From Candidatus Martarchaeota archaeon (GTDB lineage Archaea; Micrarchaeota; Micrarchaeia; Micrarchaeales; Micrarchaeaceae), in assembly GCA_023485545.1 (NCBI GenBank), contig JAMCZI010000013.1, positions 1-33,771 on the forward strand: a stretch of DNA of 33,771 nt. The letters are read 5' to 3'. Shown in pieces: positions 26,012 through 33,771 of this stretch (within the stretch, counting starts at the first letter, position 1; the number at the start of each line of letters is the position of its first letter). A program made the translations under genes and the position numbers. Under the pieces are notes generated by a model that was given only the letters and a program-made list of their open reading frames with translations, was not told the origin of the DNA and did no database searches.

Positions 26012-28204
26012 TCAGTCAAGGAACTGCTCCGGCTTCGGCGGCTCTGGTGGCTGCCCCTTCCTTACTCTTATGTCCCTCACAACCTTGTTCTGCAGCTCTC
26101 CAGGCAGCTTGTCGTATCCTGCGAACTCGGTGTACCATACTGCCCTTCCCTGCGTGAGCCCCCTGAGATCGTTAGAGAAGCTCTTCAGCGTTTCCGCTAC
26201 AGGCAGCTTTGCCACTATAGTAACCTCCGCCCTCTCCTGGTTCACCGTGACTATCTGCCCGCGCTTGCCTTGCAGGAAAGATATCACATCTGACATGTTG
26301 TCCTGCGGTATGCTTATCGTAAAGTTCTGCTTCGGCTCAACCAGCGTTATGCCTGCGCTGAGCATCGCGGCATATATTGCGTTCCTTATGGCAGGTATTA
26401 TTTGTGCCGGGCCTCTGTGAACAGGATCCTCGTGTATAGTCGCATCTACTATGCTTACCATCACTCCTGCGCATTTTTCCCTCGCAAGCGGACCGTCCTT
26501 CACGGCCTGCTCAAATCCGTCAATTAGAAGCTCCATGACCTCGTTGAGATACTGCACTCCGTGCGTCGCATCTACCATTATGTTCCTGTTGCATACGTCA
26601 ACCACCCCCTTTGCGGTGGGTCTGTCGAGGCCAGCTTCGATGAAAGCGTCTATGGCCAGCTGCCCCTTTGGCTTGCCCTCCCTTATCTTGCCCTCATCCA
26701 TCGCTGCGAGGGTCTTTTCTGGGAGCGGTTCGACAGTAACGAAGAACCTTGAATGCTTGTTTGGCGACTTTCCCATCACTGGGCCAGCCTTGCCGCTTAT
26801 TGTTTCGTTGTAAACTACTATTGGCTCGCTCGTTATTATAGGAACCTTGAACTCATCCCTTATCTTTGTCTCTATGACATCGAGATGCAGCTCACCTATG
26901 CCGCTTATGAGGTGCTCTCCTGTTTCCTGGCTTATCTCGACCTTCAGTGTAGCGTCCTCCTTTGAAAGTATTCTGAGCGCCTCTATGAGCTTTGTCATGT
27001 CCCTGGAGTCCTTCGCCTCTATGGCTTTTGTCACCACTGGCTTCGAGTAGTGTGTTATGCTTTCGAAAGCCTCTATTTGGTTCTCGCTCACCGTATCTCC
27101 TATCGAGAGATCCTTGAGACCTATCAGCGCTGCTATGTTTCCAGCGGGGACCTCGTCCACTATTATCCTGTCAGGGCCCATGTACAGCGCAACCTGCTGG
27201 ACGCGCTGCTTATTGGTCCTGCCGCTCACGTAGAATTCCATACCCTTCTTAACTGTGCCCGAGAAGATTCTGGTTATTATGACCTCGCCGCTGTGCTGGT
27301 CGTAAGCAACTCCGAAAGTCACCATGTTAGCCTTTGCATTCGCGTCAGTGTTTGCCATCGCCTGGCCGTCAACCGAAGACATGTCACCATGCCACATGAT
27401 AGGCACCCTGTACTTCTGCGCTTCCTTCGGGCTCGGCAGGTGTTCTACCACCATTGATAATATGGCGTCCTCTATCGGAGCAATATCCTGCAGCTTCGCT
27501 TCGTCGCCTGCGGCAGTGTAATCGAAAACCTGCTTGAAGGAGACGTTCTTCTGCTTCATCATCCTTACCGATATCGCCCACCTCTTCATGGCGGAGCCGA
27601 AGCACACGCTTCCTCCTTCAACGCTTACCTTCCATTTGTCGGCGAATTCCTCTGGAGAGTACTGCTCTATCATCCTGTTTATATCCCCTATCAGCGCAGC
27701 AAGCCTTTCCTGCGTCTGCTCGGGCGTGAGCCTCAGCTCGTTGAGCAGCCTGTCCACCTTGTTTACGAACAGCACAGGCTTTGCTCTTTCCTTCAGTGCC
27801 TGTCTCAGCACGGTTTCGGTCTGCGGCATTACTCCCTCAACAGGGTCCACGACTAGCACTACGCCGTCAACCGCCCTCATTGCTCTGGTGACGTGCCCTC
27901 CGAAATCAACGTGTCCAGGCGTGTCTATCAGGTTTATAATGTAATCTTTGTCTTCGTAGGTGAATCCCAGTGATATGTAAGCGCTCTTTATAGTCATCCT
28001 TCTATCCTTCTCTATCGCCTCGTAGTTGGTATAGAGCACGTCTCCAGCAGACGATCTCGGTATGAGGCCTGCCTTTGCAAGAAGTGAGTCGGTAAGGGTG
28101 GTCTTTCCATGGTGGACGTGCGCTATTATCCCTATGTTCCTGACGCTGGTAACGTCCTTCATTATGCGCGTTACTTCTTCAACTACGAATTCTTTCCTTA
28201 CCAT
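26012..28204 (-). CDS. fusA: Translation elongation factor 2 (EF-2)
   Basis: IGIIAHVHHGKTTLTDSLLA, DTPGHVDFGGHVTRAMRAVDG, VNKVDRL, C-terminal domain IHEDPVHRGPAQIIPA; start placed at MVRKEFVVEEV. Confidence 0.97.
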   Translation of the reverse strand: MVRKEFVVEEVTRIMKDVTSVRNIGIIAHVHHGKTTLTDSLLAKAGLIPRSSAGDVLYTNYEAIEKDRRMTIKSAYISLGFTYEDKDYIINLIDTPGHVDFGGHVTRAMRAVDGVVLVVDPVEGVMPQTETVLRQALKERAKPVLFVNKVDRLLNELRLTPEQTQERLAALIGDINRMIEQYSPEEFADKWKVSVEGGSVCFGSAMKRWAISVRMMKQKNVSFKQVFDYTAAGDEAKLQDIAPIEDAILSMVVEHLPSPKEAQKYRVPIMWHGDMSSVDGQAMANTDANAKANMVTFGVAYDQHSGEVIITRIFSGTVKKGMEFYVSGRTNKQRVQQVALYMGPDRIIVDEVPAGNIAALIGLKDLSIGDTVSENQIEAFESITHYSKPVVTKAIEAKDSRDMTKLIEALRILSKEDATLKVEISQETGEHLISGIGELHLDVIETKIRDEFKVPIITSEPIVVYNETISGKAGPVMGKSPNKHSRFFVTVEPLPEKTLAAMDEGKIREGKPKGQLAIDAFIEAGLDRPTAKGVVDVCNRNIMVDATHGVQYLNEVMELLIDGFEQAVKDGPLAREKCAGVMVSIVDATIHEDPVHRGPAQIIPAIRNAIYAAMLSAGITLVEPKQNFTISIPQDNMSDVISFLQGKRGQIVTVNQERAEVTIVAKLPVAETLKSFSNDLRGLTQGRAVWYTEFAGYDKLPGELQNKVVRDIRVRKGQPPEPPKPEQFLD

Positions 28205-28220
28205 AAATACGCACCATTGC

Positions 28221-28955
28221 TCACTTTGCGCTCCTTGCCATGCGCTCAATCTCGTTCTTTCTCTTTACAGCGTAACTGTTGATGTCGTTGTTGGCAGCTA
28301 GCACTATCTCGTTCGCTAGGACATCATACATCCTTCTCTTCTTGCCGAAGGATCCTATCACTGTCGCCATTGCGATATTCTTCAGCGCTATGTCCAGCCT
28401 CCTGCTGGCGCTTATGTCCACAGCCACATTGGAAATTATGCCGCCGTACCTCACTCTGGTCGTGTCCTCTATCGGCGCGCTGTTCTCAAGCGCCTTGACG
28501 TACAGCTGAAGCGGATTCGCGCCAGATTTTTCGTGTATTGCGTCGAATGCCTTCTCTATTATGTGCATGACCTTTATTTTCTTGCCCTGCAGTCTTCCCT
28601 CAGTCCTAATGGTCTTGCCGCCAACTCTTCCGCCTGTGCCTCCTCTCATCATCGAATTCTCCAGCCTTTCGACAATGTTGAGCGTCGCTTTTGACAGGTC
28701 TTTCTGGCTTCTCCTTCTAAAAGTGCTCGGGTATTCGAGTGGCGTTAGGTCTATGTACCTCTTCAGGCTAAGGTCCTCAACTTTTACGTCATAGCTGTAT
28801 TTCTCAAAAAGCATCCTTTCCTTGTTCTGCTCTGTAGTTTCTGCAGGTTTTGCCGCCTTCCTGGACTGTTTCTTTGTAGCCTTTTTCTGCTTCTCTGCAG
28901 CGGCTGCTTTGTCCGAATCAACTCCAGTTTCCTGAACAACGCTTTCCTCAGCCAT
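28221..28955 (-). CDS. rpsG: 30S ribosomal protein S7 with charged N-terminal extension
   Basis: VERLENSMMRGGTGGRVGGKTIRTEGRLQGKK, ALENSAPIEDTTRVRYGGI, SFGKKRRMYDVLANEIVLAANND. Confidence 0.95.
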   Translation of the reverse strand: MAEESVVQETGVDSDKAAAAEKQKKATKKQSRKAAKPAETTEQNKERMLFEKYSYDVKVEDLSLKRYIDLTPLEYPSTFRRRSQKDLSKATLNIVERLENSMMRGGTGGRVGGKTIRTEGRLQGKKIKVMHIIEKAFDAIHEKSGANPLQLYVKALENSAPIEDTTRVRYGGIISNVAVDISASRRLDIALKNIAMATVIGSFGKKRRMYDVLANEIVLAANNDINSYAVKRKNEIERMARSAK

Positions 28956-28961
28956 AAATCA

Positions 28962-29390
28962 TTACCTCTTGGGTTTGTCCTTCCTTCCGGTCCTTACCTC
29001 TTCAAGGCTCGCTCCGTTTATTTCAACGACCTTGTATTTCATTCCAGGTATGCTTCCCATCTGTCCTCTCTGCGAGCCTCCCATTCCCTCTATTGTGACC
29101 TCGTCGTGCTCGTCTATGAAGTTTATCGAGCCGTCGTGCGGCACGAAAGCCCCAACAACCCTGTTGTTCTTTATAAGCTGGACGCGCACGCACTTTATCT
29201 GTCCAGAGTGGGGCTGCTTCTGCTCGACGACAAATTTCTGCAGAACTAGAGCCTTGGCCCTTGGCACAGTGCCCACGGCATCGTACTTTTGTTTCAGCTT
29301 CAGTTTCTTCCTCTTCAGCCATTTCTTAAGCATGCGCTGCCTTTTCCTCTGCTTCACCAGTTTCCTTGCTGCAAATTCACCATTAGGCAA
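28962..29390 (-). CDS. rpsL: 30S ribosomal protein S12 (divergent decoding-centre loops)
   Basis: FAARKL, KQPHSGQIKCVRVQLIKN, INFIDEHDEVTIEGMGG, IPGMKYKVVEINGASLEEV; position upstream of S7 and EF-2. Confidence 0.95.
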   Translation of the reverse strand: MPNGEFAARKLVKQRKRQRMLKKWLKRKKLKLKQKYDAVGTVPRAKALVLQKFVVEQKQPHSGQIKCVRVQLIKNNRVVGAFVPHDGSINFIDEHDEVTIEGMGGSQRGQMGSIPGMKYKVVEINGASLEEVRTGRKDKPKR

Positions 29391-29696
29391 TCAATCACTG
29401 CTAAAATTTTTAAGTATCCCGGAGTCCCCTGGCTGTATTATCGATATCGCAGATACAGAATACGGCTTTCCGCAAACCGCTCCGAATTCCATCGGCGTGC
29501 CCTCAAATATGATGACCTTTATTCCAGCAATCTTGGATAGGTGGTTCAGGTCATCAACGAGCTCCTTTTTGCTCTTAGATGTCGCAACTACCAACTTTGC
29601 TGTTCCTTCCATTAGGGATTTCAACGTGCTCCTGACTCCGATGGCAGTTTCTCCGCTATCCACAGCCAGTCTAACATCTCTGTTTAAGTCTGCCAT
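29391..29696 (-). CDS. rpl30e: 50S ribosomal protein L30e
   Basis: LNRDVRLAVDSGETAIGVRSTLKSLMEGTAKLVVATSKSKKEL; start placed at MADLN because the TATA-like box (about 29774-29783) would put transcription start inside the longer ORF. Confidence 0.92.
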   Translation of the reverse strand: MADLNRDVRLAVDSGETAIGVRSTLKSLMEGTAKLVVATSKSKKELVDDLNHLSKIAGIKVIIFEGTPMEFGAVCGKPYSVSAISIIQPGDSGILKNFSSD

Positions 29697-29820
29697 ATTA
29701 ATCCTTTGAGAAAAGGTAAACGATGCCAGCGTCAATCTGCAGGCGTCGGTGCATACGATTATAGAAGGCAAAAGTATATATAATTATTGAAAATGCCGAT
29801 ATTCGTCAGCACCAATGAAA

Positions 29821-30831
29821 TCAATGCGTTATGGTGTAGTTGCACCCTGCTGGCTGCGAAAAGTCGCCGCTCAGTATAAGCTTTGCGTATCCAATAAACG
29901 GGACAGAGCCTATTACCCTGCCATTTACATACGAGACGTTTATCGGAAGGTTGCCATACTGCATGTCCAGTCCGGGGTTGTTGTCTCCCTTGGTAAGCAC
30001 ATAGTAGCTTCCGCTCGCATTTATTATCGCGTAAACGCGGTGGACTACGTACGAGTCTCCCGCAGCGTAGAACGAATCCTGAGGCACTGTAGTGTAAACT
30101 ATGATTGAATTGTTCCTGTCCCCTGTTATTACGGTGTTGCCAATCGCTATCGATTTTGTGTAGGCCTCGTTGTACGATACGCCATTGTCAAAGACCACCT
30201 TCCTCTCCCCACAGTAATACCTGACAAGGTTACCTGCCTGCGAAGCATTTGATATTATATGCTCAGGCCCATCGCCTGTAGCCAGCAGCCCAATAGAATA
30301 TCCGTTTTTCACTTCCTGTGATATGAGCGCTCCCCCAGAATAGTTCTCGTACGCTACGCAAGCATTAAACTCTAAGCCTATGCTGCTCAGCATCGACGAT
30401 AACTGCTGCTTTGTCACATCAACCATCGGTGCCCTAAGCTTTGTCACGTTCAATCCCTGTATCACTATCATGTCCCCTCTGTGAAGTACCGGCAGCATTG
30501 AGCAGCTCGGCACAACGTCCAGCGGAGTAGGCGTATTCAGAGCAAAGCGCAGGAACAGCCACAACCCGATGACTACTGCGATGGCTATGACTATTTCAGT
30601 GCCTTCCCTTACTGCATTGCTCCTGTTCACTCCGCTAATGAGTTCCAACCCTATTATTATTACGAGCACTATAAATGACGCGGCGCCCAGTGCTATTGAG
30701 AGGACTCCATTGCTATTGAACCTTATGTAAAGAACGAGAAGTATCGCGAAGACGACGTAAAGCGGCCATATTGTCATGCCTTTGCTGCGGCCTTCGCTCT
30801 TCCGCTTCCTCCTCCCTTTGCTCTTCATCAC
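29821..30831 (-). CDS. Signal peptidase I-like (S26) membrane protease with long insertion
   Basis: N-terminal basic stretch and three TM-like segments, VVPSCSMLPVLHRGDMIVIQG Ser box, GDSYVVHRV His box, LTKGDNN. Confidence 0.8.
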   Translation of the reverse strand: MMKSKGRRKRKSEGRSKGMTIWPLYVVFAILLVLYIRFNSNGVLSIALGAASFIVLVIIIGLELISGVNRSNAVREGTEIVIAIAVVIGLWLFLRFALNTPTPLDVVPSCSMLPVLHRGDMIVIQGLNVTKLRAPMVDVTKQQLSSMLSSIGLEFNACVAYENYSGGALISQEVKNGYSIGLLATGDGPEHIISNASQAGNLVRYYCGERKVVFDNGVSYNEAYTKSIAIGNTVITGDRNNSIIVYTTVPQDSFYAAGDSYVVHRVYAIINASGSYYVLTKGDNNPGLDMQYGNLPINVSYVNGRVIGSVPFIGYAKLILSGDFSQPAGCNYTITH

Positions 30832-33771
30832 AATTCCCTGCCTTCTACGCCTCCTGCGTTCGCCTCTATGCCCACCGCTCTCGATTCGCCATCGTGTTTT
30901 GCAACCCCTATCACCGTATCCGCATACGCTATCAAGGAGTCGTTGTGGCTCACCACTATGAATTGCGAGCTCTCGCCCAAGCGCTTCAGAAGCATAGAGA
31001 GCTTTTTCGAGTTTTCCTTGTCAAGCGCCGAATCTATCTCGTCGAATATGTAGAAGGACATCTGCCTCCTCATCTGTATGGCGAATATGAGCATTATCAG
31101 CACGAAAGACTTCTCCCCTCCGGAAAGTGCCTCTACGCTTCTGGTCTTGCCGTTCTCCCTTATTATTATTTGCAGCCCGGAAGAGAACGGGTTCTTTTGG
31201 TTCTCCAATTTCATCTCCGCCTCGCCATCGTATGCAAGCTTGTATATCCTCTTGAAGTTTGCATTGATGCTGTCGAATACTTCGCCGAAAACGCTTATCT
31301 TCTTCGACTCTATCTCACTAATCATGTCAAGTATTGATGTTTTCTCCATGCTTATGGTTCTGAGCCTCTCCTCCGCTTCCTCTACTTCCCTGCTCCTTTC
31401 GGAGTACATCTCCGGGGCCTTCATGTTTACCGACCCAAGCCTCTCCATACCCGCACGCGCAGCACCCAACTTTTGCTCCATCTGGTCCAGCGGCAGATCG
31501 AGTGGCGTAATGTCCTCGTAGCTTCTCTTCTCCGCCTTTATATCCCCTATCCTGACCTCCGCCTGGCTGATCTTTCCTGAGAGCTCTATGATGCTGCGCT
31601 CAAGCCTTTCCATTTCGCTCTTAAGCGTGCCGCTCTTGAACCCCAGCTCCGATATCTGTCTCTCGTGATCCGAAACCTTGGCGTACAACTCCTTGGCAAA
31701 TGAGTCCTTGCTGTTCATGTTTCCCTCCAGCTCCTTCCTGTCAGCCTCAAGCTTTGCTCTATTTGCGGAAAGCTCCTTCTCTTCCGCAATCAATTCCTTC
31801 ATGGCCCTGTTCTGTGCCTTGCGTTCTTCCTCAAGCGCCAGGGATCTTGCCTCTACGAGCTCAAGTTCCTTCTCATCTCCAGCGGCCTTGACCTTCAAGG
31901 CTTCAAGCCTGGCTCTAGCTTCCTTGGCTTTCTTGGCCGCCTCGCCTGTGCTTCCTACCCTCTTCATTGCTGATGAGTCACCAAGCTGCGCCCTCAGCGC
32001 CTGTGCCTCTGCTTTTGTAGCAATGAGCCTTTTTTCCAGCGCATCCTTCTCCTTTCCAAGCCCATCAAGCTTAATCCTCTCTCCGTCAAGCTCCCTGCTT
32101 ATGCGCTCTGCGTCGGCTTCCAGCTTGGCGATAGCAACGTCCACCTCTGATTTCGATGCGCGGCCACTATCCATCGCAGCATTGTGCCTTATTAAGTCTG
32201 TCTCAGCCTTTGCAATCCTCGCTCCTGCAAGTTTTCTTTCGTTTTCGAGCTTTACTATCTCCTCATTGATATTTGAGAGCTTTGAGCGCAGGGATGCTAG
32301 CTGCGATTCGAGCATCATAGGGCTTTTTGAAACCCTGCTCCTCCCCCCGCTTATGACTCCTGTATTCTCTACAAGGTCGCCTTCGATGGTTACATACCTC
32401 CTCTTGCCTATTCCGTTTCTTTTCGCTTCCGCTATGCTTCCTACAAGGTAAGTATTTGAAAAGATGAAGTTGAACACCCTGAGATACTTCTGGTCAAACT
32501 GTATGTTGTCTATTATCGGTTTAAGCCCCTTTGTGCTCTTGTCTACCTCATACCTGACCACATCCTCAATAGGTATGAACGATGCCCTCCCAAGGTCACG
32601 CCTCTTCAGGATGTCTATCGCTTTTGACGCTATTGCGGCATTGTCAACGACAAAATAGCTGAGTCTGCTTCCTGCCGATGCGTTTATGGCAGCCTCGAAC
32701 TCCCTGGCGTATGTACACAATTCGTAGGCTCTGCCGTGGAATCCCTCTCCCAGCTCCTCGCGAAGCCTGGCCGCTATCGCCGCTCCAGCGCCTCCGTGCA
32801 CTGCGAGCTGCTCTCTAACTCGCACCATCTCCTCGTTGGCTTGGTCTGATGCCTTCCTCATCTCCGCAATCTTCGAGGCAATTTTTGCATCCTCATTTAG
32901 CGCACCTTCCTTTGACTTGCCGGCGAGCGCCGCAGCCTCGGTTGCTTTCTTCAATGCAGTTGCGCTCTCTAAAAGCTTCCTCTGAAGTTGCTCCCTTTCA
33001 GAATTGTATCTCAACAAAGTCTCCTCAAGCGAGCGCATCCTGCTCTCCGCCTCTGCGGCTTTGATAGCTGCGGCAGAGTGTGCTTCCTCAAGCGCTGAGA
33101 TTTCAGCACTCAGTTTTGAGTACTTTTCTGCAATGTCCGCATAGTTCTCGCCCTCGTCAATTTCCCCGTAATTTCCAGACTCGCTGATCTCCTTGTGCAG
33201 GGATTCCAGCTCGGCTCTCAGCTCCTCACTCTTTTTAGAATGCTTTTCGAGCTCAGCAGCAATCTTTGCTAGCGCTTCCTCAGCTTTCTCCCGCAAAGCT
33301 TTTGAAGATGAAAGTCTTTCGTCTGAAACAGCCAGCTCCCTCTTTATGCCCTCGATAGCGCTGTTCGCCGAGCTTGTCTCTATCGAATGCCTGTTCAGCT
33401 CCTCGGCAAGCTTCCTCCTTTCGGAAGACAGGCTTTCTATGTCAGAGTCTATTGCGAGTAGCTCCCTGGAGATGCTCTCCTTCCTTGCGCTCGCGCCGGA
33501 GAGCTGCGACCTGTGAGTTTCGAGTTCTCCAAGTAACGCCTTTTCTCTGGCTGCGAGTATGCTAAACGCCAGAAGCTTGGCCTGATCCGCGAATTCCTTG
33601 TACCTCTCTGCATCTTCTTTCTCCTTCTTCAGCTCGTTGAGGAACCCCTTCCTCTCGTTGAGCATGCCGTGCGCCTCGCCCAGCCTTTCTTCTACCCTCT
33701 CCAGCTCCCTCTCAGCAGCTTCCTTCTTCTTGTCAAATTCGTTTATTCCTGCGGCGACGTCAACGAGACAA
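30828..33771 (-). CDS. smc: SMC chromosome segregation ATPase (5' end truncated by window edge)
   Basis: Coiled coils flanking a hinge (GEGFHGRAYELC...YFVVDN), EALSGGEKSFVLIMLIFAIQ signature, FYIFDEIDSALDKENSKKL Walker B; frame continues to the edge (CLVDVAAGINEFDKKKEAAERELERVEERLGEAHG upstream of the track's Met). Confidence 0.95.
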   Translation of the reverse strand, partial: CLVDVAAGINEFDKKKEAAERELERVEERLGEAHGMLNERKGFLNELKKEKEDAERYKEFADQAKLLAFSILAAREKALLGELETHRSQLSGASARKESISRELLAIDSDIESLSSERRKLAEELNRHSIETSSANSAIEGIKRELAVSDERLSSSKALREKAEEALAKIAAELEKHSKKSEELRAELESLHKEISESGNYGEIDEGENYADIAEKYSKLSAEISALEEAHSAAAIKAAEAESRMRSLEETLLRYNSEREQLQRKLLESATALKKATEAAALAGKSKEGALNEDAKIASKIAEMRKASDQANEEMVRVREQLAVHGGAGAAIAARLREELGEGFHGRAYELCTYAREFEAAINASAGSRLSYFVVDNAAIASKAIDILKRRDLGRASFIPIEDVVRYEVDKSTKGLKPIIDNIQFDQKYLRVFNFIFSNTYLVGSIAEAKRNGIGKRRYVTIEGDLVENTGVISGGRSRVSKSPMMLESQLASLRSKLSNINEEIVKLENERKLAGARIAKAETDLIRHNAAMDSGRASKSEVDVAIAKLEADAERISRELDGERIKLDGLGKEKDALEKRLIATKAEAQALRAQLGDSSAMKRVGSTGEAAKKAKEARARLEALKVKAAGDEKELELVEARSLALEEERKAQNRAMKELIAEEKELSANRAKLEADRKELEGNMNSKDSFAKELYAKVSDHERQISELGFKSGTLKSEMERLERSIIELSGKISQAEVRIGDIKAEKRSYEDITPLDLPLDQMEQKLGAARAGMERLGSVNMKAPEMYSERSREVEEAEERLRTISMEKTSILDMISEIESKKISVFGEVFDSINANFKRIYKLAYDGEAEMKLENQKNPFSSGLQIIIRENGKTRSVEALSGGEKSFVLIMLIFAIQMRRQMSFYIFDEIDSALDKENSKKLSMLLKRLGESSQFIVVSHNDSLIAYADTVIGVAKHDGESRAVGIEANAGGVEGREL

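Noticed and set aside
28205-28249. N-terminal extension of EF-2
   Set aside because: Overlaps the end of S7; homologous EF-2 N-termini begin near MVRKEF.
28962-29390. Frameshift as explanation of the unusual S12 loops
   Set aside because: Sequence before, between and after the altered loops stays in frame and S12-like.
28969-29709. 246-aa plus-strand ORF
   Set aside because: Antisense to S12 and L30e, both strongly supported.
31678-32451. 257-aa plus-strand ORF
   Set aside because: Antisense to the SMC coiled coil; Ser/Ala/Leu/Phe-rich shadow ORF arising from codon bias, no recognisable domain.
1-33771. CRISPR arrays, IS elements, prophage or defence islands
   Set aside because: No regularly spaced repeats, transposase, integrase or phage structural ORFs seen by eye; nearly all sequence is explained by housekeeping genes.

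Overview
The window is a dense archaeal chromosome segment of about 33.8 kb. It looks like a small acidophile-type euryarchaeote or DPANN genome, possibly Micrarchaeota/ARMAN-like; that lineage is inferred from gene content and style only. I support 33 protein-coding genes, including one short ribosomal ORF (L24e) that is absent from the supplied ORF track. There is one intron-containing tRNA-Trp(CCA). I see no rRNA, CRISPR array, IS element or prophage. The main blocks are: DHH phosphoesterase-Mre11; adk-EMC3/DUF106-L34e-cmk-L14e; thermosome; Mrp-like ATPase; an OB-fold SSB; an envelope operon (Nudix-PAP2-DUF929-GT4-flippase); a CPA2 antiporter and a DHA2 MFS transporter; proline dehydrogenase-ProRS; an operon of tandem-wHTH tail-anchored protein, ADP-forming acyl-CoA synthetase and class-III aminotransferase; a beta-CASP RNase; deoxyhypusine synthase; FtsZ; L7Ae-S28e-L24e; L30e-S12-S7-EF2; and SMC-signal peptidase. 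The most noteworthy observations are (1) ribosomal protein S12 with substitutions in both decoding-centre loops, (2) a tRNA-Trp intron carrying a box-C motif and a guide whose N+5 nucleotide falls on C34, (3) an uncharacterised tail-anchored tandem winged-helix protein heading the acyl-CoA synthetase operon, (4) an Mrp-like ATPase without the Fe-S CxxC, and (5) palindromes in the dhs/ftsZ divergent promoter region. I did not find a clear novel defence or mobile system.
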